Positions 36,169 through 44,451 of a DNA stretch of 64,000 bases are shown piece after piece. A program made the position numbers and the translations under genes. Numbering within the stretch: the first letter of the stretch is position 1; each line of letters starts with the position of its first letter. Source of the DNA: Trinickia soli (GTDB lineage Bacteria > Pseudomonadota > Gammaproteobacteria > Burkholderiales > Burkholderiaceae); the NCBI RefSeq assembly GCF_002879855.1, contig NZ_PNYB01000001.1, positions 124,001-188,000 of the forward strand. Reading direction: 5' to 3'. The notes under the pieces are model-generated. The model searched no databases and was not told the origin of the DNA. It was given only the letters and a program-made list of their open reading frames with translations.

Positions 36169-36570
36169 TCAGGATTGCTGCTCGGTGGCTTGCCGCAGCG
36201 CGGCGAGCGCACCCTGCAGTGCTTGTTCGACGCGTTGGACGAAATCCCGGTCGGGACTGGAGATCGCCTCGCGGTCGCCGCCGCTTTGGGTGGTGACCAT
36301 GAGCCGGTGCGTGATGTCCTGCGTCGCCCAGGCAAGGTAGCCGACTACGGTCAGCATCACGCCGATCGTCAAGGCCGCGCCCGAACCGGCAATGCCGCCC
36401 CCGACTGCCACGGCGGCGCCCGGCAGCGAAAGGCAGAGCGGGACGATTCTGTTTTTTTGGATCGTCTCAGTGCGTGTGTTGAGAATCTCGCGCAACGAAA
36501 AGATCTGGCCGCCCGCACTGAGCCCATTGCGCGTGATCATGACGCCACGCTCGTTGAAATTGTTGTCCAT
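36169..36570 (-). CDS. DUF6232-like membrane protein
   Basis: A 133-residue protein. The N-terminal 40 residues resemble the DUF6232 start (ITRNGLSAGGQIFSLREI), followed by two hydrophobic helices separated by a Gly-rich turn (PLCLSLPGAAVAVGGGIAGS, ALTIGVMLTVVGYLAW). The C-terminal cytoplasmic helix is polar. The family is of unknown function. It is convergent with glgP. The ribosome site is weak, so the exact start is less sure. Confidence 0.7.
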   Translation of the reverse strand: MDNNFNERGVMITRNGLSAGGQIFSLREILNTRTETIQKNRIVPLCLSLPGAAVAVGGGIAGSGAALTIGVMLTVVGYLAWATQDITHRLMVTTQSGGDREAISSPDRDFVQRVEQALQGALAALRQATEQQS

Positions 36571-36689
36571 CGGGAAACGTCGGGTGATAGGTAAGCGATT
36601 CGCCAGCCTAGCAGAGAACAGCGCGGCGCGTCATTGAACACAACGCCGCACCGTAGCCGTTCGATGGGATGCCGGTTTGCCCGGACGAA

Positions 36690-36944
36690 TCAGCAGGCTT
36701 CGCTTACGTAGAGCCGCCCCGGTACGTGCGAGGCGACCAGCCGCGCGATATCCGTATCGGTGTATTCGGCCGGTACTACGCAACGATTCGACGGAGCATC
36801 TTTATGAAAGGTCCATTCGACCAACCGATAGGTGCGCCCCCACGGGCGCTGTACAGGCTGCGAGACGCGGCAGCTTTGGACCGGTAACGCATGCTCGCGC
36901 TTGAGCATCGTGCGCATATGCTTGAACACCGTATCTTCGATCAT
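36690..36944 (-). CDS. Small hypothetical protein (84 residues)
   Basis: A short, basic, soluble protein with no signal peptide and no family I can name. The ATG has a plausible GGAAACGG upstream. A strong minus-strand terminator sits about 57 bp upstream of its start, which would separate it from any transcript coming from further right. Coding potential is moderate; it could be a conserved small protein or a chance frame. Confidence 0.45.
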   Translation of the reverse strand: MIEDTVFKHMRTMLKREHALPVQSCRVSQPVQRPWGRTYRLVEWTFHKDAPSNRCVVPAEYTDTDIARLVASHVPGRLYVSEAC

Positions 36945-37000
36945 CGCCGTTTCCGTTTACGGCGCCGCATGGGCCGTGCGGCCGCCACGTGAAGGAGTAC

Positions 37001-37028
37001 AAAAAAACGCCGCCGATGCTCCGGCGGC
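37001..37028 (-). terminator. Rho-independent terminator on the minus strand without an assigned gene
   Basis: GCCGCCG/CGGCGGC form a 7-bp stem around a 6-base loop. Read on the minus strand, a run of T's follows (A7 on the plus strand at 37001-37007, one base from the stem). No established minus-strand gene lies upstream of it within 1 kb. Confidence 0.7.
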
Positions 37029-37157
37029 TCAACAGGGGTGGTATGGGTGCATAGTCGCAGGCCAGAATTAAGCCAAACTTAAGGCGAGGGGTGGTTTGCA
37101 TTCGCTGGAAACGGTGCAAATTCTGGGAATCATCTGCCTGCTGCTTCAGATCACCGC

Positions 37158-37256
37158 TCATCGGCTGGATTCCGGCTGCTTTGGTCTGTCTATGCGCTGC
37201 GCCAGTACAAGACTGATGCTCAAGGCAATGCTCACTCCGACGTGGATTGTGTCCAC
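37158..37256 (-). CDS. Possible 32-residue membrane peptide
   Basis: A GTG-initiated frame with AAGGGCG about 7 bases upstream encodes 32 residues with one hydrophobic stretch (VGVSIALSISLVLA) and a polar, charged tail. It ends about 130 bp before the strong minus-strand terminator at 37028. Size and layout recall small membrane proteins, but no family is recognised, and chance or a pseudogene remnant remains likely. Confidence 0.25.
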   Translation of the reverse strand: MDTIHVGVSIALSISLVLAQRIDRPKQPESSR

Positions 37257-37714
37257 AGTCGCCCTTCGAAGCGGGCAGCGCTGACGGTCTCGTAGAAGGC
37301 GTTGATGACTATGGCGCCGTTTCGGTGCGGCGCAGGTATTCCGAGCGACGCATGGCTGAGTCGATCTTGCTTGTTGCGATGCGTTTGCTTGCGGCCGCAG
37401 TCTTCGTCGCTTTCATCAGACGCGCGCGTTCGGCATCCGTACGGCGACGATGCGCAGGCGCGCGCGGCCAATCGTCGAGTGACGATCCTCCTCCAGTACT
37501 GAGCAGGCTCGACGGCAGCGCCGCGCGCCGAACATTTCTTCGGTGCGGCCGCACGCAACCCGCAGCGTTGGTCACGCTCGACTCGCAATTGGCAATTGAA
37601 GGACGAAGTCTGGCTCAATCCGGAGCGCGCGCTCCGAGCCGAATTAAAGCAGTGCGCGTGAAGCGACGCGACAACTACGTTGACAAACACCGCCTCGCAG
37701 ATCATAAGACTCCG

Positions 37715-38047
37715 ACGGCGTTGGATTGGGCCGCGGCCATGCGCGGCGCAGCCGACGCGATCGGCGAACTGGGCGGAGCAAAGCCCGGGGATCGTACGAT
37801 GCTCGACGCGCTGGTACCAGCCGTGGACGCATTCGAGCGCGAGCTCAAATCCGGCTACGACGCGAACAAGGCCTGGGCGGCCGCAGTAAGTGCAGCGGAA
37901 TCCGGAGCCAGCGATACGGCGCACATGGCGCCGCGCGCGGGACGCGCGAGCTATCTGGGGGCACGTGCGATTGGATCGCCTGACGGCGGTGCCGTCGCGA
38001 TCGCGTGCTGGCTGAAGGCCTTACAGCCGTATATCGCCGCACGTTAG
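37715..38047 (+). pseudogene. Remnant of dihydroxyacetone kinase (DhaL/DAK2 domain, C-terminal part)
   Basis: About 110 codons match the C-terminal half of the DAK2 nucleotide-binding domain: LGGAKPGDRTMLDALVPA, HMAPRAGRASYLGARAIG and PDGGAVAIACWLKAL. A full fused DhaKL enzyme has about 570 residues. The whole DhaK part and the start of DhaL, with its metal-binding aspartates, are missing. The open frame extends upstream, but with sequence that does not resemble the enzyme. It is therefore a truncated leftover, not a functional kinase. Confidence 0.8.
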
Positions 38048-38150
38048 CCGATTCCTGAAGTATCGCGACGCGTCGGCACGATTCTCCGTCCGTCGCGTCG
38101 CTGCTTCTGATTCAGGCAAAATGCCCGCAATAGGCGACGGAGGATGGTTC

Positions 38151-39089
38151 GTGGGCATTAACTTCGACTTGAATGATTTGCAGGCTTTTCGAGCCGTGGT
38201 GGAACTGGGAAGCTTCCGCAGGGCCGCCGAGGCGGTCAACATCTCCCAACCGGCTCTGAGCCGCCGAATCGAGAAACTCGAAGAAGCGCTCGGCGTGCGC
38301 CTCTTCGAGCGCACCACACGCAGCGTCACGCTCACCACCGTCGGCCGCGTGTTCGCCCCGAGTGCCGAGCAACTGCTCGACGATCTCGATGTCGCGCTGC
38401 TGGGCATCCGCGACGTCTCGTCCAGCCGATTGGGCCATGTCACCATCGCCTGCGTACCGTCGGTGGCCTACTATTTCCTGCCGAACGTCATTGCGAGCTA
38501 TCACCGCCGCTTTCCGCGCATCCGGGTCAAACTACTAGACCTGAGCGCGAACGAGGTGCTTGGCGCCGTAATCGGCGGCGAAGCCGATTTTGGCGTGAGC
38601 TTCATGGGCAGTCAGGAATCGGAGGTCGAATTCAAGGTGTTGTTGCAGGAACGGTTCGTTGCCGCATGCCGTCGTGACCATCCCCTCGCGCACAAGAAAC
38701 GCGTGACATGGAGCGAGATGTACGAGCACGAGTATCTGTCCGTCGATAAGACATCCGGCAACCGCCTGCTGCTCGACCAGGCGCTCGCCGCCGTGGCGCC
38801 GCGCGCCCCGAGCGTCTGCGAGACGCGCCACGTCACCACCATGTTGGGGCTGATCGAAGCGGGGCTCGGCGTCGCCGCAGTGCCTTCGATGGCGATGCCC
38901 GGGCCCGATCACCCCGTCCTCACAAGCGTACCTCTCGTCGAACCGGTGGTGAGACGACGCATCGGTATCGTGAGACGGCGCGGGCGGCCGCTGACCCCGG
39001 CCGCCCAGGAGTTTCACCGGGAGATCATGGAGATGAAGCGCGTCAGCGCCGAACCGCACACCAGGTCACGCAGAAGAGCGGCTTCGTGA
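38151..39089 (+). CDS. LysR family transcriptional regulator
   Basis: A 312-residue LysR regulator with a canonical HTH (LQAFRAVVELGSFRRAAEA, then NISQPALSRRIEKLEEALG) and an effector domain starting near residue 95. The GTG start at 38151 is supported by GGAGG 7 bases upstream; an upstream ATG at 38121 lacks such a site. It is convergent with the ModA-like binding-protein gene, so the usual divergent target is absent. The remnant kinase gene lies upstream on the same strand. Its target may be the MFS/binding-protein unit next to it or a lost gene. Confidence 0.9.
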   Translation: MGINFDLNDLQAFRAVVELGSFRRAAEAVNISQPALSRRIEKLEEALGVRLFERTTRSVTLTTVGRVFAPSAEQLLDDLDVALLGIRDVSSSRLGHVTIACVPSVAYYFLPNVIASYHRRFPRIRVKLLDLSANEVLGAVIGGEADFGVSFMGSQESEVEFKVLLQERFVAACRRDHPLAHKKRVTWSEMYEHEYLSVDKTSGNRLLLDQALAAVAPRAPSVCETRHVTTMLGLIEAGLGVAAVPSMAMPGPDHPVLTSVPLVEPVVRRRIGIVRRRGRPLTPAAQEFHREIMEMKRVSAEPHTRSRRRAAS

Positions 39090-39145
39090 TCCCCGCCGCG
39101 GGCAGGCTGAACGAGGCAACCGCTACCCAACTGTTACCCCATCGC

Positions 39146-39928
39146 TCAATGCGCGTCGACGGAGTCGAGCCCGGTTGATCTGACTTCCGGCTGCACGCCG
39201 GGCGAAGCGAGAAAATCGAGCAGGGCCTTGGCCTGGTCGGGATGTTGCGCGCCGACCGGAATGCCCGCGGCGAAACGCGTGACGGACTGCAGGGAATCGG
39301 GAATCTTTCCGACGAAGGTTGCGCCCTTGACGGGCAGCAGCTCGCTGACCTGCTGGAAGCCGACCTCGTAGGCGCCGTTTGCTACCACCGACGCCACGGG
39401 AATTCGCGGAATCATCTTCGCCTTTGACGTGACCTGCTCCTCGATGCCGAGCTTTTTAAACAGTTCTCGCTCGATATAGACGCCGCTGGCACTGTCCGAA
39501 TAGGCGATCGACTTCGCATGAAGCAGTGTTTGCCGGAGCGCTTCGACAGTGCCGATATCGGGCTTCGCCGTCCCTTCGCGCACGACCATGCCGATGCGCG
39601 AATCGGCCAACTCTACGCGCGATCCCGGGACGATCCTGCCTTTCCGGATCAGATCGTCGAGCGCATATCCCACCATGATGACGGCGTCGGCGGGCTCGCC
39701 GCGATCGAGGCGGTTCGGAATCGCCTCGGGTGACTTGCCCATCGACGGGCCAAGCGCGGTATCGAGCGTATTGCCCGTCGCGGACGCGAACCTTGGGCCG
39801 AGCACTTTGTACGCGGCGGTGAAGCCGCCCGAAGTCATGACATGCAGCTCGGCGGCTCGTACGTTCGCTGCGGCGACGGACGTCACTACGAGCGCCGCAG
39901 TGAATAGCTTAAGAAGGAGATTTTTCAT
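39146..39928 (-). CDS. ModA-like periplasmic substrate-binding protein
   Basis: A 260-residue exported binding protein. The signal peptide ends near VRAAE (residue 26). Its core resembles the molybdate-type binding fold: LHVMTSGGFTAAYKVLGPRF at the start, and SDSASGVYIERELFKKLGI in the middle. No ABC permease or ATPase gene is nearby. It follows the MHS-family MFS gene on the same strand after 53 bp, so the likely partner is that secondary carrier. The ligand is more likely a small organic acid or an unknown compound than molybdate. The start has no clear ribosome site but fits the signal peptide well. Confidence 0.82.
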   Translation of the reverse strand: MKNLLLKLFTAALVVTSVAAANVRAAELHVMTSGGFTAAYKVLGPRFASATGNTLDTALGPSMGKSPEAIPNRLDRGEPADAVIMVGYALDDLIRKGRIVPGSRVELADSRIGMVVREGTAKPDIGTVEALRQTLLHAKSIAYSDSASGVYIERELFKKLGIEEQVTSKAKMIPRIPVASVVANGAYEVGFQQVSELLPVKGATFVGKIPDSLQSVTRFAAGIPVGAQHPDQAKALLDFLASPGVQPEVRSTGLDSVDAH

Positions 39929-39981
39929 GAACGCAGGCGTATGGGCGTTTGTGTTCTGAAGCATGGCGGAGGAGATTCGTG

Positions 39982-41280
39982 TCAGTGCGCGGGAGTCAGC
40001 GCTGGTGCGCGGCGACGATAGAGCGCAAGCGTCGCAGACAGGCCGCAAATGGCGGCGAAGCTCATCCAGTAGCCCGGCGCGGCCTTGTCCCCGGTGACAT
40101 GAATGAGGCCCGTCGAGATCGCGGGCGTGAATCCGCCGAACACCGCCGTCGCGAGGCTGTAGGCCAGCGAGAACCCCGCGACACGCACTTCCGCTGGCAT
40201 CACTTCCGTCAGCGCAACGACCATTGCGCCGTTATAGATGCCGTACATGAACGAGAGCCACAGCAGCGTGACCAGCATGTTGACGAAGCTCGGCGCATGA
40301 GCGAGCAGCGACAGTGCCGGGTACGAAGTTGCGACGGCGAGCGCAGTCATGCCGAGCAGAAGCGGCCGGCGTCCGATTCTGTCGGAGAGCGCGCCGCCAA
40401 TCGGCAGCCATATGAAGTTCGACACGCCGACGCACAGCGTGACGAGCAGGCTATCCGCGGTGCTCAGATGCAGGACCTTCTTGCCGAAGGTAGGCGCATA
40501 GACCGTGATGAGGTAGAAGCTCGCGGTGGTCATTGCGACCAGCATCATGCCGGCGATAACGACGGTCCAGTTCTGGAGGAGCGTGGCGAACGCTTCCTTC
40601 ATGCTGGGACGATGCTGGCGGGCCTTGAACTCCTGTGTTTCGCTGAGATTGCGACGCAGCATGAAGATGAACGGCACGATCATGCATCCGACGAAGAATG
40701 GCGCGCGCCATCCCCATGCCGCGATGGCCGTCGCGTCCAGCGATTGATTGAGTGCAAAGCCCAGGCCTGCGGCCGCGACGATCGCGACCTGCTGGCTCGC
40801 AGACTGCCAGCTTGTGAAGAAGCCCTTGCGGCCCGGCGTGGCCATCTCTGCGAGATACACGGACACCCCACCGAGTTCCGCGCCCGCGGAGAAGCCCTGC
40901 AACAGTCGCCCAACCAGCACGAGCGCCGGCGCCAGCAGGCCGATCGTGGCGTAACCGGGCACGAACGCTATCAGGATCGTACCGCTCGCCATAATCGAGA
41001 GCGTGACGATGAGGCCCTTGCGGCGGCCCACGTCATCGATATAGGCCCCCAGGACGATTGCGCCCAGGGGGCGCATCAGGAAGCCGGCGCCGAAGACCGC
41101 GAAGGTCATCATCAGCGAGGCGAAATCGCTTGTGGCCGGAAAGAAGACGTGGGCGATCTGCGTGGCATAGAAGCCGAACAGAAAGAAGTCGAATTGCTCC
41201 AGAAAATTCCCGGCCGTCACGCGGAAAACCGCGGTGGCCTTCGATTGCCCGGACATCACGGTGGAAGGCGAGGGGTGCAT
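39982..41280 (-). CDS. MFS transporter, metabolite:H+ symporter (MHS) family, citrate-type
   Basis: A 432-residue inner-membrane symporter with 12 segments. [19 protein letters not shown] in helix 1 and [20 protein letters not shown] in the helix 2-3 loop are typical of citrate and tricarballylate transporters of the MHS family (CitA/TcuC-like). It would import a carboxylate with protons. GGAGACAACGCG precedes the ATG at 41280. It is followed after 53 bp by the ModA-like binding-protein gene, an unusual partner for an MFS carrier. The substrate is inferred only at the level of family. Confidence 0.9.
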   Translation of the reverse strand: MHPSPSTVMSGQSKATAVFRVTAGNFLEQFDFFLFGFYATQIAHVFFPATSDFASLMMTFAVFGAGFLMRPLGAIVLGAYIDDVGRRKGLIVTLSIMASGTILIAFVPGYATIGLLAPALVLVGRLLQGFSAGAELGGVSVYLAEMATPGRKGFFTSWQSASQQVAIVAAAGLGFALNQSLDATAIAAWGWRAPFFVGCMIVPFIFMLRRNLSETQEFKARQHRPSMKEAFATLLQNWTVVIAGMMLVAMTTASFYLITVYAPTFGKKVLHLSTADSLLVTLCVGVSNFIWLPIGGALSDRIGRRPLLLGMTALAVATSYPALSLLAHAPSFVNMLVTLLWLSFMYGIYNGAMVVALTEVMPAEVRVAGFSLAYSLATAVFGGFTPAISTGLIHVTGDKAAPGYWMSFAAICGLSATLALYRRRAPALTPAH

Positions 41281-41459
41281 CGCGTTGTCTCCAAAAATCT
41301 TAAGACCGCCAGTGCTCCGGCGGCATCGTTTCGCAGATGTTCGCGCGAAAGATGCAACACGATAAGTGCAATGTTTTGAACGATTGATGTCCAAACGTTA
41401 TCAATCGAGCCCGCGCTGCGTGGGTGGCAGCCGCTGCGGGGCGGCAGCGTGAATGTCCT

Positions 41460-42344
41460 TCACGGCCGACGCACTGCGACTGTGCGCGAAAAGTGCCTGG
41501 CGCCAGCGACGCACGTCACTACGGCGATGGCGACCACGATCATCGCGGCCGGAACCTTTTCGTGCAGCAGTGCGGCGGCCAGCATCAGGCCAAAGAACGG
41601 TTGTAACAGCTGCAGTTGGCCGACGCCGGCGATTCCACCCAACGCGAGGCCTCGATACCAAAACACGAAGCCGATCAGCATACTGAATAGCGATACATAG
41701 GCGAGCCCCCACAGTGCGGGTTGGCCGACATGGTCGAACGTCGCCGGTCGCATCCACCATGAAAGCGGCAACATGATCGGCAGCGAAAGCACGAGCGCCC
41801 AGGAGATCACCTGCCAGCCGCCGAGGCGGCGCGACAGACGTGCGCCTTCAGCGTAGCCCAGCCCGCACACGACGATCGCGAGCAGCATCAGCACATCCCC
41901 GATCGGAGAAGCGCTGACGCCGTTGCGCATCGCGAACGCGATGACCGCGCCGCTGCCCAGCGCAGAGAAAACCCAGAACGGCATTTGCGGGCGCTCTCCG
42001 CCGCGCAGGACACCGAAGATCGCCGTCGCCAGCGGCAACAGCCCGACAAAGACGATTGCATGCGCCGAGGTGATGTGGCGCAGCGCCAGCGCCGTCAGCA
42101 GAGGGAAGCCAAGCACCACGCCGAGCGCGACCAGCAACAGCGGAAAGAGGTCGCGGCGCTCGGGCCGCGCTTCGCGATACCCGAGGAGCAGAAGGAAACC
42201 GAGAACGCCCGCGATCGTCGCACGGGCGCACGTGACGAAAATCGGGTCGAGGCTCTGCACCGCAAGACGGGTGGCGGGCAGCGAGCCGCTAAAAATCAAT
42301 ACGCCCAGCAGTCCGCTGAGCCATCCATCCGTCGTCTTTTTCAT
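41460..42344 (-). CDS. EamA family (DMT superfamily) exporter
   Basis: A 294-residue membrane protein with ten hydrophobic segments arranged as two EamA repeats (FSGSLPATRLAVQSLDP in the first; YVSLFSMLIGFVFWYRGLALGG in the second, read as MLIGFVFWYRGLALGG). Such proteins often export amino acids or metabolites. GAAGG lies 5 bases before the ATG at 42344. It is divergent from a MocR-type regulator across 123 bp that contain a perfect inverted repeat, the common MocR-transporter pairing. Its substrate may be an amine or amino-acid-like compound. Confidence 0.88.
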   Translation of the reverse strand: MKKTTDGWLSGLLGVLIFSGSLPATRLAVQSLDPIFVTCARATIAGVLGFLLLLGYREARPERRDLFPLLLVALGVVLGFPLLTALALRHITSAHAIVFVGLLPLATAIFGVLRGGERPQMPFWVFSALGSGAVIAFAMRNGVSASPIGDVLMLLAIVVCGLGYAEGARLSRRLGGWQVISWALVLSLPIMLPLSWWMRPATFDHVGQPALWGLAYVSLFSMLIGFVFWYRGLALGGIAGVGQLQLLQPFFGLMLAAALLHEKVPAAMIVVAIAVVTCVAGARHFSRTVAVRRP

Positions 42345-42427
42345 GCTGCCTTCAAGTGTCGATAACCGGGCCATTATCGATCTCGTGGACGACAAGGGGT
42401 AAGCTACGGATCGGCACAATTTGATCA

Positions 42428-42456
42428 AACTGTACTCGACAAATGTCAGTACAGTT
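42428..42456. promoter_or_regulatory. Inverted-repeat operator between EamA and MocR genes
   Basis: A perfect dyad with 9-bp arms, AACTGTACT/AGTACAGTT, and an 11-base spacer, itself partly symmetrical. It ends 11 bp before the MocR start, and a TTGATCAA palindrome abuts its left end (42421-42428). It is the likely binding site of the MocR protein for the exporter promoter and for autoregulation; that role is inference. Confidence 0.6.
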
Positions 42457-42467
42457 GTGGGGGCGAT

Positions 42468-43874
42468 ATGGCAGAAGTCGGGTTGAAACCGGCGTCGCAC
42501 ACGCGGGTGGGCGCGGTAATGGATACGCTGTACGAGCGCATCGCCAACCGCTCGCTCATGCCCGGTGCGCGCGTGCCGTCGATTCGAATGATGGCGGACG
42601 CACTAGGCCTGTCCAAATCGACAGTCGTCGAAGCGTATGACCGCCTGGTGGGCGAAGGCGTCCTCGTTGCTCGCCGCGGAGCGGGCTTTTTTGTGGCCGG
42701 GCATGCACCGCCGCTCGCCCTGGCCGATCTTGGGCCGCAGCTCGACCGCGCTGTCGATCCGCTTTGGCTCACGCGACAGGCGCTGGAAACGGGCGGCCAA
42801 GCCGTCCGTCCCGGGTGCGGGTGGCTCCCGCCGTCATGGTTGCCCGAGGACAATATGCGTCGCGCCTTACGCGTGGTAGCACGCGACCCGCACAGTTCGC
42901 TGGTCGAATATGCCACGCCCGCGGGGTTGCCCGCATTGAGGCAGCATTTGGCGTGGCGTCTTGCACAGCAGGGCATCGACGCCGAGCCCTCGCAAATCGT
43001 CCTGACCGACGGCGGCACGCATGCGCTCGATCTCATTTGCCGGTTCCTGCTCGAGCCCGGCGACACGGTACTGTTGGACGACCCTTGTTACTTCAATTTT
43101 CAAGCGCTGTTGCTGGCGCACAGGGTGTCGATCGTCGGCGTGCCCTATACGCCGAACGGGCCGGATCTGCGCTGCTTCGAGCGCGCATTGATCGAGCATC
43201 GCCCGCGCTTGTACATTTGCAACGCGGCGATTCACAATCCGACCGGCGGCACACTGAGTCAGACGGTGGCGCATCGGTTATTGAAACTTGCGGACGAACA
43301 TAACCTGCTGATCGTCGAAGACGACATCTTCGCGGACTTCGAATCGGAACCTTCGCCGCGTCTTGCGGCGCTCGATGGGCTTGCACGCGTCGTATCGATC
43401 GGCAGTTTCTCGAAGACGCTGTCCGCTGCCATGCGCTGCGGCTATATCGTCGCGCGCCAGGAATGGATCGAGCCGCTGATCGATTTGAAGCTGGCGACTT
43501 CGTTCGGCAGCGGCCAAATCGCCGCCGCCGTTGTCCACCGCCTGCTCGTGGATGGCACGTATCGGCGGCACGTGGACGCGCTACGCGTCAAACTCGCCGA
43601 CGCAATGAGCGAGGCGATCAGGCGGCTCACGCTGATCGGCCTGGACGTGTGGACGCGCCCGCGCGCGGGTATGTTCCTTTGGACCCGGCTGCCGGAGGGC
43701 CTCGATGCGGCACGCGTGGCGCGTCACGCGCTCAGCGAGAACGTGATCCTGGCGCCGGGCAACGTTTTCGGCACGTCGGAGCAAGCGGCGCAATTCATGC
43801 GGTTCAATGTGTCGCAGTGCAAGGGGCCGAAGGTGTATGAAGTGCTAAGGCGCGCCATGGACGCAGCAACCTGA
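42468..43874 (+). CDS. MocR-type regulator: GntR HTH fused to class I aminotransferase domain
   Basis: A 468-residue PLP-dependent regulator. Residues 1-75 form a GntR winged HTH (VPSIRMMADALGLSKSTVVE). Residues 110-468 form an aminotransferase-fold sensor (LVEYATPAGLPALRQHLAWR), with the PLP lysine in SFSKTLSAAMRCGY. In this family the aminotransferase domain senses a PLP adduct with an amine or amino acid. It lies divergent from an EamA exporter gene, which it most likely controls. GTGGGGG precedes the ATG. No pdx genes are nearby, so it is not obviously PdxR. Confidence 0.92.
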   Translation: MAEVGLKPASHTRVGAVMDTLYERIANRSLMPGARVPSIRMMADALGLSKSTVVEAYDRLVGEGVLVARRGAGFFVAGHAPPLALADLGPQLDRAVDPLWLTRQALETGGQAVRPGCGWLPPSWLPEDNMRRALRVVARDPHSSLVEYATPAGLPALRQHLAWRLAQQGIDAEPSQIVLTDGGTHALDLICRFLLEPGDTVLLDDPCYFNFQALLLAHRVSIVGVPYTPNGPDLRCFERALIEHRPRLYICNAAIHNPTGGTLSQTVAHRLLKLADEHNLLIVEDDIFADFESEPSPRLAALDGLARVVSIGSFSKTLSAAMRCGYIVARQEWIEPLIDLKLATSFGSGQIAAAVVHRLLVDGTYRRHVDALRVKLADAMSEAIRRLTLIGLDVWTRPRAGMFLWTRLPEGLDAARVARHALSENVILAPGNVFGTSEQAAQFMRFNVSQCKGPKVYEVLRRAMDAAT

Positions 43875-43901
43875 CGGGTTGCGTTCCTCGCGCGAGCGCG
43901 G

Positions 43902-44228
43902 TCAGGCGGCGGTCAGAATGTCGGTCGCCTGATGGCCGGGAGAAACGCCGTCGATCAAGATGACATCGCCGACGGAATTGCGCGTGCGCAGCGGCAGAAG
44001 CCGCTGATAAGCAGACGACTCGTACCAGCTGCGAGCGTGATCGAGGTCAGGGAAGGCTATGGCGATCACGTCCTCATTCCATTGCCCCTCGACAACGGTC
44101 CGCTTGCCCCCGTGAATGACGAACTGCCCTTCGAAAGGGCGCAGCGTATCGTCGATGCCGGCGAGGTAGGCCTTGATTTCGGCCCCCATCCTGACATTGC
44201 TGAGGCGCGCGATTGCATAGGCGGTCAT
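43902..44228 (-). CDS. DUF1330 family protein
   Basis: A 108-residue soluble protein with the compact ferredoxin-like fold expected of DUF1330: YAIARLSNVRMGAEIKAYLA, IHGGKRTVVEGQWNEDVIAI and ARSWYESSAYQRLLPLRTR. The conserved WYxSxxYxxxxxxR element is visible. Function is unknown for the family. AAGGAG is placed correctly before the ATG at 44228. It is convergent with the MocR gene. Confidence 0.85.
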   Translation of the reverse strand: MTAYAIARLSNVRMGAEIKAYLAGIDDTLRPFEGQFVIHGGKRTVVEGQWNEDVIAIAFPDLDHARSWYESSAYQRLLPLRTRNSVGDVILIDGVSPGHQATDILTAA

Positions 44229-44451
44229 AACGTTGCTCCTTGGGGCGATGCGTTCGTCGAGGGAATGCGTAGCCCCAAGTTTGCCGAGCCGGCCGACGCC
44301 GCTCAATTACCTCTCAGGTAACGAATGCGAGGCGTTTCAGTGACGAGCGAATCGGGTGCGCCACAGAAAAGAGCTCCGGCCATCCGAAATCCATGGAAAA
44401 CGAAGCCTTCAGTGCCTGCCCGGGCGGACGCAACGATAAGCCGGCCCGCGC

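Larger units (their letters stand above)
36945..37714. other. Gene-poor 770-bp stretch, probably decayed
   Basis: No full-length gene can be supported. Several frames on the minus strand show short coding-like bits interrupted by stops or frame changes, as expected of a decaying locus. It contains a minus-strand terminator (37001-37028) and a short hydrophobic ORF (37158-37256). It borders the dihydroxyacetone kinase remnant on the right. Confidence 0.5.

Noticed and set aside
37232-37924. Minus-strand frame of 230 codons in the decayed region
   Set aside because: It overlaps the kinase remnant on the other strand, has no recognisable domain and no good start.
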